Positions 20,807-32,942 of a stretch of DNA of 64,000 nt are shown in pieces. How positions within the stretch are numbered: position 1 is the stretch's first letter; each line of letters opens with the position of its first letter. This DNA is from Adiantum capillus-veneris (Eukaryota; Streptophyta; Polypodiopsida; Polypodiales; Pteridaceae): NCBI GenBank assembly GCA_014529385.2, contig CM043959.1, forward strand, positions 53,331,253 through 53,395,252, in the 5' to 3' direction. The translations under genes and the position numbers were made by a program. The notes under the pieces were generated by a model. That model ran no database searches. It saw only the letters and a program-made list of their open reading frames with translations, and was not told the DNA's origin.

Positions 20807-21229
20807 TCATGAAAGTGTGTTAGATTTTTCTACCTGACAGTGTTTGGGATACCGATCGTCATGGTTCACAGGTGTACCTCCGCATAAATTGGATACCGAT
20901 CATAGTGCTTCAGAGGGGTACCTTGCCAAAACCACAAGGAGTGTGAGAGTTTTTTCAAGCTCAATGTTCATGATCATACAAGATGTCAATGTTATTAATT
21001 GTTTGTTGTTCCATTTTTATGTTAAAAAAAAAAAAAGAAAACATGCAAGTCTCCTTGCATGGGGGAGTTTGTACAGTCCTCCCCAATTTTTATAATACGA
21101 GGGAACGTGCCATTCCCACGGCAATGTTCAATTTTCAGTGTGTTCATTAACTGCATTCTCAGTGTGTTCATTAACTGCATTCTCAGTGTCAATAATCAGA
21201 AAATGATAATGCTTACTCACCGTGCGATT
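20359..21229. other. non-coding flank with simple repeats
   Basis: No gene seen. It holds a (GA)20 run at 20761-20800, two imperfect copies of a GGATACCGATC segment of about 35 bases (near 20847 and 20890), and a 24-bp direct repeat CAGTGTGTTCATTAACTGCA... at 21136-21183. Confidence 0.6.
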
Positions 21230-22211
21230 GAATGTCTATCGCCAATGCACTTCCTTACATCAACGATGTTGGGTATCTCCTGCACTTAACCCGCTGCAAG
21301 AGACGACATCCCAGGGAGGATACCCTTCGAGAAGTTTTTGTGCTATTGTGAGGACACCACATCTTGTATACATATTGATCAAACCACCACCAAGCATGAA
21401 ATCATACTCCCAACAAAAATTGACTAGCGATCACATCGTGAATTCCAATACCCTAGCACGACATCTTTTCTCAATAGCCCCTAACTAGCAATGTCAGTTT
21501 GAATGTTTTATGCCCATATCAGCATCTTGCATAGAGACACATGCTTTCAAGGAAGTGCCAAACATGAAGTCTTTTCTCAATAGCCCCTGACTAACAATAT
21601 CAGGATGAATGTTTATGCCTATATCAACATCTTGCATAGAGCCGCATGCCTTCAAGATGCACATGTATGTGATTGCATCAGGAGAGAGGCCCTAAAGTTG
21701 GGCCCTTTTTGGAACAGGCAACATCCGTGCCTTTGGTAACTTGGTTGGAATCTAGTACAAGGTTGAGCTATTGGCCCTTCTCCTGTTGTGTGTATCCCGC
21801 CACAACCTGTCATTCCAAGAGACGTCATTCCAAGTCATTGCAGGTGACAGTCTCTCCGGATTCATTATATAAATTTGATGCACATGATTGATAGAAATGT
21901 CTACCACGTGGAGCAACGGGGAAGCAGATTAAAACTAATGCTATGTTGACTCAGAACCAATGACGCTTACAAGATATTTCATCCACCCCGCAAAGATAAT
22001 TTCGAAAAGGATACCAATCAAGGTGGCTTAATTCTCTCACCCATGTCAACAACTTGCATAAGGCCACTAGCCTTCAAGGTGCAAGCATAGGTGAATGTAT
22101 TTTCAGAAAAGTCTTCCATTTGCATCCGCTTCCAGAGCTACACTGTCACAATGAAATTGGGCATATCCAACAATCAATGCGTTTGAGGTGATAGGGGTTG
22201 TTGTAAAAAAA
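21230..22211 (-). pseudogene. PPR gene fragments, minus strand
   Basis: Scattered pieces of pentatricopeptide-repeat coding sequence. At about 21270-21415 the minus strand gives GLINMYTRCGVL and DVVSCSGL. Near 21790-21850 a SWND-like piece is visible, and at 22060-22200 SNALIVGYAQF followed by FTYACTLKASGL after a frame change. These match the A and B helices of plant PPR repeats (MYxKCG, SWNALI, ILKAC). Frames change between pieces and no start or end is seen. PPR proteins bind organelle RNA; this is only debris. Confidence 0.7.
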
Positions 22212-22741
22212 AATTGTGCTTGGCAATGCCTTGGTCGATATGTATGCCAAATGTGGTGCAGGATGTTGTCTCTTGGAACTCTATGATTGCAAGATATGCT
22301 CGACAAGGGCTGCGCCGGGAGCTTTGGGCTGTTTTCTGCAGATGCTTGAGGAGCTTACTATTCGGAAGGGCATTAACTGATTGCAGGATACGCACAATAG
22401 GAGCAGGGATGGAAAGCTCTCGGCTATTCTCTGTGGATGCAAAGTGAGGGCCTTTGTCCAGATGCAATCACCTATGCCTGCTGCTTATCGGCATCTTGCG
22501 TACATCAAGATGCATGCATATGTGATTGCATCTGGAGAGAGGCTCAAGCTTTGTGCGTGTATCCCGCAATTAGTTAACACCGTTATGAAGAGAAGCTCCT
22601 CAAGCACTTGCAGAAAACAACATAGAGCTCCTGACGCGGCCCTTGTTGGGCATATCCTACAATCATAACATTCCAAAAGACAACATCCCGCACCACATGT
22701 GGCATACAAATCAACCAAGGCATTGCCAAGCATGGCAATTG
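22212..22741. repeat. PPR inverted repeat
   Basis: The left arm (about 22212-22485) encodes PPR fragments on the plus strand (ALVDMYAKCG, DVVSWNSMIARYARQG, PDAITYA). The right arm (about 22500-22741) encodes the same on the minus strand (LGNALVDLYATCG). Arms match over more than 200 bases, with an extra piece of about 55 bases in the left arm. The neighbouring PPR debris is all on the minus strand, so the left arm is an inverted copy. A transcript would fold into a long hairpin. Confidence 0.75.
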
Positions 22742-22754
22742 TTGGCAACAACAA

Positions 22755-23165
22755 GATCAGAGTAATTTTTTAGGCCAATATCAGCATCTTGATGCACGCT
22801 TACATGATTGCATTTGGAGAGACGCCCTCACTTTGCATCCCTGCTAAAAGTAGCCAAGAGCTTGCTAGCCCTGGTCTTGTTTCGTGTATCCTACACTGAA
22901 TGCATTCCAAGACAACATTCCAAATAGAAAGCTTCTCAGACACTTTTTGTGCTTTCTCAAGCACACCACATTTAGCATACACTGTTGATCAAGGCAACGC
23001 CAACCATGGCATCTTTTTTCAACAGCCTCACTAGCATCCATGAGCTTTGATGTTGAAGCCTCGATGGGCATGTTCTCATCTACTATCCTAGAGCCTTGAG
23101 CATACTTTACCAGGAAGCTTTGCAAGGATGCATACATATCGACAAAGACAGTGCCAAGCATGACA
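22755..23165 (-). pseudogene. PPR gene fragment with GTVFVDMYA and MYAKCG motifs
   Basis: The minus strand reads MLGTVFVDMYASL from 23161 and, after a frame change, MYAKCGVLEKAQKVSEKL and MQSEGVSPNAI near 22800-22985. These are PPR helices. Stops and shifts separate them. Confidence 0.7.
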
Positions 23166-23392
23166 TATTAGCATCTCAAGTGCACCACATTTTTAGTATA
23201 CGTATCACCCAAGGCAATGCCAAGCACGACATCTTTTTTCAACAGCCTCACTAACATCCATGACCTTTAGTGTTGAAGCCTCGATGGCCATGTTCTAATC
23301 TACCATCCCAGAGCCTCGAGCATACTTCGGTAGGAAGCTCTGCAAGGACGCATACATATCAACCAAGATACTGCCAAGCACAACATCTTTTT
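22990..23392. repeat. tandem direct duplication within PPR debris
   Basis: About 22990-23165 is repeated at 23208-23392, including the run GCCTCGATGG and CATGTTCT. Roughly 85-90 percent identical by eye. Duplication postdates the decay of the PPR frame or happened within a repeat-bearing gene. Confidence 0.7.
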
Positions 23393-23930
23393 TCCCATGT
23401 CAGCATCGTGCATAGAGCCAACCACACGCAAGATGAAGCCGTGGACAAGAAAGATGAAGTTGGCCTAACATTTGAGGAACCTTCCTCGTGTTGGACTAGC
23501 ACACGGGCCATCGTTGTATCTCCTTGGATGTGTGGGATAATTAGGAGTCAACAGTCGGTAAACAAATGAGGATATGCATGCTCATTGGAGCAAAGGCCAA
23601 CACCATTCACTCATTTGTTTCCAAATGCTAAAAAAATTCTTTTGAATTGACAATCTACAGCCAGATGATGGCAATGAACCCTCAACACTTGTGTATTGCA
23701 ATATTGCTCAAGAAGGGGTGGAAGGTATTAAATTAACGGCATCCTTATTGTGATCTAATCCAAGACGTCTGCAGAAAGCGAGCTCGTAACTCTTCAAGAC
23801 AGAGAACCTCTATCAAAATAATTTGTGGGCAATGTTGCGAGAAGCAGGAAACCTAGCTTTGCTAGCCACAAAGAGAGAACCCAAAAACTTGAGGAAACTT
23901 CAAATTGCAATGAATTGAGCCAGCAAAAGC
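23393..23930. other. non-coding stretch, nothing recognised
   Basis: No PPR motif, repeat or RNA gene is visible here. Confidence 0.5.
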
Positions 23931-25420
23931 AAGAAAATGGCTAGAAATGCTTCACAAAAGGAAGCCCACAGTCAGTGCATTCCAAGAGGTGACATTCTGA
24001 GTAGGAAGCTCCTCAAGCACTTTTTTTGCTTTTCGAAGCGCACCACATTTGGCATACATATTGACCAAGACAGTGCAAAGCTCAACATCTTTCTCAAGCG
24101 TACCACATTTGGCATACATATCAACAAAGACAGTGCCTAGCATGACATCTTTTTTCAACAAACTCTGAAAAACAATATAATTGTGATTTTTTGTGCCCAT
24201 ATCAATATCACATGCCTTCAAGATGCATGTGTAGGTGATTGCATCTACTGAAAACAAACTAGATATTTCTCTTGTGGGGTAAATTTTGCAATCAATGCAT
24301 TCCAAGAGTCCACACTCCGGATAGGAAGCTGAAAATAGATTAGAGCTTTCTGGCCCTGCTTCTGTAGTGCATATCCCACGACCAGTGCATTCCAAGCATT
24401 TGCATCCGCTGAAAACAGCCTAGAGCTTTATGGCTCTGCTCTTGTTATGCACATCCCACATTCAATGCATTCCAAGAGGCGACATGATAGGAAGCTCCTC
24501 AAGCAGTTTTTGTGCTTTCTCAAGCGCACCACATTGGGCATACATATGGACCAAGGTAGTGCCAAGCACAAAATATTTCTAGCCCTGCTCTTGTTGTGCA
24601 TAGAGCCACATGCCTTCAAGATGCATGCACAAGTGATTGCATCTGCTCAGAACAATCCAGAACATCCTAAAATCACTACATTACAAGAGTCCACACTCTG
24701 GACTCTGGTGCTACTATTGTTGTGCACATCCCCAATTAGTGCATTCCGAGAGGTGATATTCCAGACAAGAAGCTCCTCAAGCACTTTTTGTGCTTTTTGA
24801 AGTGCACCACATTTGGCATACATATCGACCAAGCCAATGCCAATCACGCACCAAATTTGGCATACATATCACCAAGATAGTGCCAAGCATGACAACTTTT
24901 TCCAACATACTCTAACAAACAACATAATTGATTTTTGTGTCCATATTAGCATAAAATCTTTTTGTGTCTATATCAGCATCTTGTGCCACATGCCTTCAAG
25001 ATGCATGCATAGGTGATTTCATCTATAGAGAGGCCCTTGCTTTGCATCTGTTGAAAACAATTTTTGGCCTACTCTTGTTGTGCGTATCCCACAACCAATG
25101 CATTCTAATGCTTTCCATCTATTGAAAGCAGCCTAGAGCTTTCTGGCTTTGCTCTTGTTATGCACGTCCCGTATTCAGTGCATTCCAAGAGGCAAAATTT
25201 CAGGCAGGAAGCTCCTCAAACAGTTTTGTGCTTTCTCAAGTGCACCACATTTGGCATAAGACCAAAGAACTACCAAGCACAATATCTCCTCTCAATAGCC
25301 GTTGGGGTTGAATATCTCATCATGAATTTGTGTGTCAATGTCAAGATTTTGGGTGATGTCGCAGGCCTTCAAGATGCAAAGAGTAAGTAACGGCATCAGC
25401 AAAGAAGCCATCACTTAGCA
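23931..25420 (-). pseudogene. PPR gene fragments, minus strand
   Basis: Best-preserved PPR debris. From 24395 the minus strand reads AITYTCILKAC, LGTVFVDMYAKCGTLEK, LVNMYAKCGALRKAKKV and LPTQNVTSWNALTVG. Further pieces lie at 24428-24619 and 24647-24847 (GLVDMYAKCGALQKAQKV, SRNALIG) and at 24960-25390. The same motif set appears at least four times, partly as repeats of one another, with frames broken between. A former PPR protein or several partial duplicates. Confidence 0.75.
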
Positions 25421-25768
25421 TCTGCTCACATAGGAGTGGAGAGCTGCGATGAAACTGCTACTGATTGTCGCAACAATCATTGTTTGAATCTGCGAGTGCA
25501 TAGAGAATCGCAACAATTGCTTTATAAATCTACGTTGAGATTCACTACAATTTAAAAAGCCACACAATGATAAACAAAGGGAGACAACCGTTTTAAAGAT
25601 CTACCACGTGGGTTATTGAGAGGCCAGGGATTTGAAATTGGCTCCTACGCTAACGAAGTAATAAAATCACTTTGTGGAATAAGTGGCACATCCTCGTTCA
25701 TCGGGGCCTTTCCTTTTCCTTTACCATCACTGGTTCTAGCTTCATGATTGTGTGATCCACCATAGCGA
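25421..25768. other. non-coding stretch, nothing recognised
   Basis: No gene or clear repeat found between the PPR debris and the tandemly duplicated host segment. Confidence 0.5.
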
Positions 25769-26420
25769 GTTCTCTTGGGTGCCATTCCCACTACTAGATA
25801 CTTAACTTGACTTGAAAAGTTGTAAGCTAAAATTTAAGAACCCAATGGAAGTAGTATAAATGATTACAAGTGTTTTAATTCCAAAACATATATGGTTATT
25901 CCTCACATCAAACCAAAAACATATGCTTGCTTAATCCTGCCACAATCTTCTGATAAACATGCATTATAACTCATACACTAATCACATGATTAATCACTTA
26001 TATCTACTTGCAAGAACAATCCATCATTTTAGTCGGAAAAAATTATTGAATATGATTAGCTAATTCACGAAAGCATCTAGGCTATATTGATGAAGAATTG
26101 TGCATGCAGTCAACACAATTGATTATGTTATCGAGCAGCAAGACCTTCTTTACTTTGTAATGTAGAGAAATTACCATAAAATAGGTATAATGATTGTTGA
26201 TTTCCAAATGAGAATAGGTAAACAAGAGTATAGCATTTTATAATAGAGTGGCAATTGAAAAGGATTCCAATTGAATAATATTATGGTAGCAATTGAAAAA
26301 GATTCCAATTGAGAGAAGAGGTTGATATTAACTTGATTAATCAATAATCTACATTACCCAAATGTGCTTTGGAGTTATTGATCTCTCAAAGCTTCGATGT
26401 GGTACTCACCAAGTTGTTTG
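25769..26420. repeat. host tandem repeat, unit 1 (about 652 bp)
   Basis: This unit, from GTTCTCTTGGGTGCC to CAAGTTGTTTG, is repeated next to itself. The second unit begins at 26421 and was later interrupted; its parts are 26421-26451, 49957-50495 and 52804-52955. AT-rich, no gene. Confidence 0.8.
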
Positions 26421-26451
26421 GTTCTCTTGAGTGCCATTCTCACTACAAGAT
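26421..26451. repeat. host tandem repeat, unit 2, first part
   Basis: Start of the second unit. It ends with the target duplication AAGAT (26447-26451) where element D entered. Confidence 0.8.
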
Positions 26452-27372
26452 TGTTAGCAGCAAGCTAACACAGACACCATTTTTCGGAGTTCTCCTTGTA
26501 AAACTATTATTATTTTAATAAATTAGAAATATCGTAACTCGTATTTTCTCGGGTAAACTTTTTAATTAATGAGCCGGGGCTACAAGTTTCCAGATTGTAT
26601 CAGCCAGTCAATTCCCAACTTTGGTAGAACTCCAGATTATTAGTTTTGACCACCCAAAAACCTTGGCTAAGGTATAAAAGCCAATTTTTGTAAGTTTTTA
26701 ATAAGTTTTTGGATAAGAAATACACAGCGTGAGCTAACAGTGCTCACTTCTCTCCTTCTCGTGCTTCCTACTTCCTCTCCGATTGTCACATTGCGAATGC
26801 GTTTGTTGTATTGCAACCGTAGGTAAGAGCTATACGCATTGACGTAAGCCATTCATCGTATTTCGTAGCTTTTGGTGTTGCCGACCCCCGACCTAATTTC
26901 ATCATAGCTAGAAATTTGTATGCTCAAATAAAAAACTAAACATAGGCGGGGTATTGGGACATCATTGCTAAGCATTTAGATGCATTCTGGGTCAAAAACG
27001 ACTAGGTCAAAAATCCACTGTTGTTAATAATCACGATTTTGAAACTTGACCTAAAGTGGGGTTTGAAGCCATAGGCATGTGTGCTTAGGTCTTATTAACT
27101 TGTCCTAGAAGTTTTGTCACGTTTGGATGTCATTTAATGCTGTAACGGATGTGAATTGTTTGTCGATGAGCGATTGGCTTTTAGGTGATTCAGTCACTTG
27201 AGTGTAGCTTGAGTTAGATGTGAGTTGTTAGTTGTTTTCCAAGAGATTGACAACCTCTTGTAGCCTCTATGCACTAGTCGAGTCAGCTTCGTCCATGGCT
27301 TTGACAAATTAATCATGGTTCTCGCTAATACTACAATAAGATAGGATGGTGAGGTTAGACATGTGTCCCACA
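26452..27372 (+). repeat. 5' LTR of element D
   Basis: 921 bases, TGTTAGCAGC to GTCCCACA. It is about 100 bases longer than the 3' LTR because it keeps a segment at about 26647-26746 that includes a TATA box. It contains one copy of the GTTAATAATC-CGATT motif found through D (27023-27040). Confidence 0.92.
26673..26680 (+). promoter_or_regulatory. TATA box of the D 5' LTR
   Basis: TATAAAAG inside the 5' LTR. The matching segment is absent from the 3' LTR, so only the 5' LTR keeps this promoter element. Confidence 0.55.
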
Positions 27373-27374
27373 TT

Positions 27375-27392
27375 TGGCGCCGCTGCCGGGGA
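27375..27392 (+). other. primer-binding site of D (tRNA-Asp type)
   Basis: TGGCGCCGCTGCCGGGGA, two bases after the LTR. It differs by one base from the site TGGCGCCGTTGCCGGGGA complementary to plant tRNA-Asp and used by Athila and Tat elements. Confidence 0.88.
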
Positions 27393-27985
27393 TTGAAGAG
27401 ACATAAACTAGGAAAAAACACGAGAGTTTTGTGTAGTTGTCCTTTAACTTCCTCTAGGTTTGCTTAAAGTTCAAAACTTTCTTTTAGAAACCGCATAGTT
27501 TAAGATTGTCGTCTTTTGCTGTGTAGAGGTAGCTTGAAAGTAATCGTACTTGCTGAGTACCTTTAGGACTGTAGGATTGTAGTTTTAGATTAGGATTGGG
27601 AGAATGATTGGTTAAGATCAAGACTCTGAAAAACATAAAAAACACAAGAAAACGAGTGTTTGTGGGCACTTTCCACAACCCCATTGCATGAGAATCTAGG
27701 AGTAGGGTAAGTAGGATCCGAGGTGGATTTCAAAACATTGCTCTCTCTGAAAGAATCAAATGTGAGTTGTTATTGAAAGTTGAAGAATTTCAGGTCTACG
27801 GCTAGAAATAGCTTGAAAAGACTCGAATTCACTCAATCCGACTGGAGAGTAAGCCTAAGAGTTGTCCGAACCATTAGGTAAGCTCAAAGACACTTTGAGA
27901 GAAAAATTTCAAGAGTTGGCTAAAACTTAGATTATTTACTTTTTCTTGAAATTTTAGGTCAAATTAAGTTTTGACTTGATTCATA
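27393..27985 (+). mobile_element. untranslated leader of D, first part
   Basis: No coding sequence is recognised. It leads into the repeat block that begins near 27990. Confidence 0.6.
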
Positions 27986-28945
27986 GGCTTTAAAAACATC
28001 ATAAAAAGACTCTCTTTGAGAAAATTGCAAAAAAGTGCTCATTTCAAGCCTAAAGTTAATAATCGTGATTATTAACTTTCTGCTCTAAATTGGCCAAGGT
28101 TCATACCATTGACTCATTGCATGAAACAACTTTTGTAAAGGCCCAAAAGATTTGGATCACTAAACTGGCAAAAAATTGGGTAAAAACTAAAGTTTGTACC
28201 GACTTTTTGAATCTTGAGTATAAATTTGGGAAAAATTTATCCAAATTTGTTGAAATTTATTTCATAGGCTTATGTTCATGTGATAAACATGTGTATATGC
28301 TCGGTTGACCAAAAATTTGCAAAAAATTATCAGAAGTAAGTAATCGCGATTATTTACATCTACCCTATTTTTCAACTTTTTTTACCAAGTCTACATATCA
28401 CTAGCTTCACTATGTTGTAATAAGCCCACAAACAAAATTTGGTAAGATTTGGACCACTGGAGTGAAATTTGTGACTATAATTGCAAAGTTAGTCTGCGGA
28501 CAGATAATTGATGACCATTTGATCAAAAATTATCCAAACTTGTTCAAACTTACCCAGGGACCTTAACTTAAGGTGATTAATAGATCTATGTCAAAGTTGG
28601 GGCAAAAACTTGCAAAAATATAGCTGGAGAAAATAATCGCGATTATTTACATCGGCTTCAAAAGTTGATGATTTTTGCAAATTTGAGTATACCACAAGGT
28701 CAAGCACATCAAGTAGACCTCACAAATCAATTTTGGTAAAATTTGGATCCCAAAAGTGAGACTTAGAACAGATTCTCGAAATCAGAGTCTGCGGACACCA
28801 AACAGTTGATAAACTTGATCAGAATTGATCCAAACTTGTTGCAATTTGCCCAGAGACTCTAACAAGTTGTATACTTGCCAAACCTATCAAGAAAGTACAA
28901 AAATTTGACAAAAGTAAATAATTGCGATTATTTACTTTTGCTATC
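27986..28945 (+). repeat. leader repeats of D, each closed by a palindrome
   Basis: Four diverged units of about 280-295 bases. Each ends in an AT-rich palindrome centred on ATCGCGAT or a variant: 28053-28079, 28335-28357, 28631-28648 (AAATAATCGCGATTATTT, perfect) and 28911-28938. Between palindromes the units share phrases such as TTTGGTAAAATTTGGATC, TCTGCGGACA and ATCCAAACTTGTT. The palindrome stays better conserved than the rest. Related copies occur at 40088-40113 and in both LTRs. Confidence 0.75.
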
Positions 28946-29361
28946 CAGAGACATCATTTTTTACTTTTGAACTCATACAGTGGTAGACCAACATAATATA
29001 AAGCCACAGGGCAATTTTGGGTTCAATCAGATCAAAAGTGATAAAGATACACTCAGTTTCCAGATTGCAGATCAAACCTTTAAATTCTGCTAAAGTCGAA
29101 TTTGAAAGTCAAATTTTGACTCTCATAGCTCGATTTGAAGTGATACACAGAGACCAATCACGAGAATAGAAAAAACACTACACTCTTTAGAGAAGAATAG
29201 CTAACTTGATCAAATTTTGTACACGAATCAGGTTGCAGACGAGGAATCAGTGGCTTGACAGAAAGTTGCAATTGAATCGAGTGGAAATTGACGACAAGTC
29301 AATCCAAAGGTGAGTACTCTATCTAGGTCTTCATATGTCTATATGAACCTTAGATCTGGTT
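28946..29361 (+). mobile_element. untranslated leader of D, last part
   Basis: No coding or repeat feature recognised between the palindrome units and the first coding traces. Confidence 0.55.
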
Positions 29362-32300
29362 ATGAGTCTAGGAAATCAGGCCATACTCAGAGAAACCTCC
29401 AGTAGAGTATCTACCGAAGAAAGCATGAATCAAGGCAATTCCTTGCACACAATTCCTGAAGAAGCCTCAGACACTTTTTCAGATTCAACATCCGAAATGT
29501 CTTCTTACTCGACTCACTCGAAAACCGGAACAACAGTGTGCTATAAGCATATACTATCTTTTTTACAAGACTAACCGTCATGGAGCCCAGGTTTACTTGG
29601 ACCCTAACGAGGAGTATGCTATTCGCATTGATGACCATGGTATTGAGTTTGAAGAAGAGGTTAGGGCAAACAAACAAGGAAAAATGTACATGGATCGAAA
29701 CTGAACTCGGTATTTATAGGTCGAAAACCCTGACGTGATAGACAAATGGGGGTTAGAAGTAAACACTATAATCCCAGATATGTCAGCAAAAGAAGAACCA
29801 CCAACTTTAGAATTCGAGGGATACAATCAAGTAGAGTTGAAGCCTTTGAAATGGCTTAGTACGAATATTCCTAGGATTGGAGTCTAGTGTTGGGAAGATA
29901 GAAACATAAAAGATCTTTTGTGGACTTCTCATGCCAAATGAGGACAATTAACGGCCATGAAGATCATCTATATCTTCAAGATCAAAGATAAGGGATCAGC
30001 AGACCTACCAAGCTACCTATTTAGGGATTGTTATAACAACAACTTTGTTATGATGACTCCTGAGGAGGTAGAACAAACCAAATACCAAGGGTATTCCATA
30101 CGGGATTGGATATTGGGGCAAGGACTAGAAACAATTCCAAGAGATGAACACCGTGAGAGATCATCTGAGAGTAATGTGAAGAAACCAGAAACCACCTCAT
30201 CACGTAGAAAACCGGGTGACACTAAGGCCAGTCCAGGGTTACATGAGTCACTATTTCCAACAGACTGGTTTGAAGGACTCAGAATAGGACCTACTCTCAG
30301 AAGACCTGGAGTTGAACCAAACAAACGTGTCAGACCAGCTGATTTTCAAAAATGGGTCAGAAAATACAGTGGATCAAGGGATCCATACGACCACTTAGCA
30401 AGCTATAAGCAAGTGCTAAGAGTAGAGTGTATATTCAATTTCCATACTCAATTCGAGGGGTTTGGAATGACATTAGAATGAAAAGCATTGACATGGTTCC
30501 AAAACATTCCACCAAGGTCAATCATGGACTTGAACACATTAGCTCAAGCATTTGTAGCTACTTGTTCCAAAACGGGGATTAAACATAATACGATAGCTCA
30601 CATCTACAACTTTAAACAGAAACATGGTGACTCTGTTAGGGATTTTGCAACTCAATTGAAACAATACATTGCCAGATTCCCAGAGATGGAGATACTTGCA
30701 AAAGAACGACTTGTATCCTTGTTTCTGGAGGGACTGCTAAACAAAGAACTTCATGCTATACTCTATAGTAAAAAGCATACAACCCTAGAAGCGTGTGTGT
30801 CTGATGCTATTGACCTAGGAGACAATTGCGAGATCTTCAATGAAGAAGATGTCCCTATGGATAACCAAAGTGAGAAAACAACATCCACAAAACCAGCACA
30901 AGTGGGAATGACTGCTACGGCACCACTCTCAGCCATAGAAGATATGCTAAAAAGGATGAACGACATGATGAACAATATGCAAAAAGCACCTATGAGAGGA
31001 CCAGGACAAGGGATACCTCCACAGGGACAACCAATTAGTCCACAAAAATGGTGTGCAATCGAGGGTAAATGGACCAACCATGAGACCCACAAGTGCTACT
31101 TCAGACCAAAGTATGATGGAAATGTTTAGTACGTGCCCATGAGGCCACAAGGACAATCCATATACAGATATCAGCCTAATATGGACCAAGCTCAAAGACC
31201 ACCAATGGGTATGGAAAGACCTCAACCTGTGTTGGGACAACAACCTCCGTATCCAGGACATAATGAAATGCCTGTAAAGTACATGCACTCTGAAGGAGTC
31301 ATAGATGAACAAGCATTAGTGCCTGTTACACCCTATGCAGAGCCTAGTCCATCTACAGTAATGGTAGAAGGAGATTGGTATAGTCCACATCCACCACCAA
31401 TGGAAGAAACCATGAATTATGCTCCACCAGAGCTCGCACCAATGTATTATGTAGCTAATCAAGGTGTCAGACCTCCCATGGGAAGACCCATGATGAAGTC
31501 TAAGACAGGAAACTATCATAACCGTGGTGTTGATAAGCATTGGAAGAACGAATGTCTAGAGCCTGACAAAAATCTCAAACCAATTGAAGCCTATTGCATA
31601 CAATGTTGCAAAAAGGGAGGACACTTTCCGTAAGATTGTCCTAAGAATCCTTTGAACAAGGAAAAAATTGTCGTAAACGTAGTCCAAGTGATGCCTAGTA
31701 GCTCATCAGAGAGTGAACCAATTGTTCCAATCAAGGTAATCACTAGAGCCCAGTCAAAGAAAAAGACACACAACCCCTCTGATGATTCGTAGACCATGAA
31801 AGTTTCTTCTCAAAGAATCAAAAGGAGCAGAAGCAAAAGATATGAGATGAGAAAACAAAAACAATGGTTTGAAATTGAAGAGAAAGCAAAAATGCTAGCC
31901 CAGGACAAGTTGAAAGAAACAAGCAGTGAATTCAAGGAAAAAACCGTGAAATCTGGAGGATCCATTCTGGTTGATAAAATTTTTGAGCCTATTAATGGTG
32001 CCTTGGAAGCCTACCAAGCAGAACTTAAAGCAGGCCAAAACATGGAAAACAAATGGAAAAACTATCCATCTCCAGACATGGAAGCAGCAAAGCTGGAGGC
32101 TTATCAAAATTTGGTAAGAATCACGCAAGAAATGCTGGATAAACAAAAACCCAAGCTTGAAAGTATTGAAAAACCTGAAGAGCTTGCGGTAGAAGAAATG
32201 AAAGCAAAATCCGATGTGGTGGTAAAACCCCACCTTGAAACAAATGAACCAAATGTTATAGTGCCTGACAACGAAGATGCTTTTAAACGGAATTCCATTT

Positions 32301-32942
32301 GTAGAGGGAGAGTGGCCAGGACACTTATGGGAAAAAGTGAGAGGGATCAATGAAAGTCAGCTCCTATAGAGGAAGTTTGGTTGGATAACCTACCTTCTGA
32401 TATGAACATGGATTTACAATCCTTGTACGGGGATTGCGGATCGGAAGCTTCAGGAATGTCTAAACCATTGACATTAAAAACATTACCTTTTTACTTGGGA
32501 GATAACGAAGATGAATCCATCGTTTGCAAGACCACTCAAGTAAAGAGAGCTGAACAGACCCTAGAAGTAGACAACATTTATTCAATCATGTCTACACCCA
32601 TCCAATGCACTCTTACTTTGGGAGAACTGTTAAAACTAAGACCATACTTGTGGAATGATTTACAGAAAACCCTAGAGAATGTGGGGATAATGGGGTTAAT
32701 CTCTAAGAATTTGAAAATTTTGAAAAATGAAATGGAAAACAAAGAGATTCCATCAGTTCCTATGAACAAGGTCGGAGAATATTATGAAGGGGAAGAAGGA
32801 AACACCACCCTCCCAGTGAAATATAATGGAAAATTTGAAAAATGAAATGGAAAACAAAGAGATTCGATCAGTTCCTATGAACAAGGTCGGAGAATATTAT
32901 GAAGGGGAAGAAGGAAACACCACCCTCCCAGTGAAATATAAT
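29362..32942 (+). pseudogene. gag region of D
   Basis: Coding begins near 29362 (MSLGNQAILRETSS) and runs through several stops to a capsid part: DPYDHLASYKQV and GMTLE then, after a TGA at 30479-30481, WFQNIPPRSIMDLNTLAQAF and RDFATQLKQYIARF. This is the Retrotrans_gag type. A Pro/Met/Gln-rich stretch follows (31133-31500), then a zinc knuckle CIQCCKKGGHFP-stop-DC with a TAA inside it (31631-31633) and one residue more than the usual spacing. From 31796 to 32845 comes a Lys/Glu-rich linker. The part before protease is duplicated (see 32722-32943). Confidence 0.8.

Noticed and set aside
21230-25420. A functional PPR gene
   Set aside because: Motifs are scattered over frames and strands with stops; no continuous frame above 150 codons.
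28090-28308. Short open frame in the D leader
   Set aside because: It lies inside the diverged non-coding repeats and is not kept in the other units.
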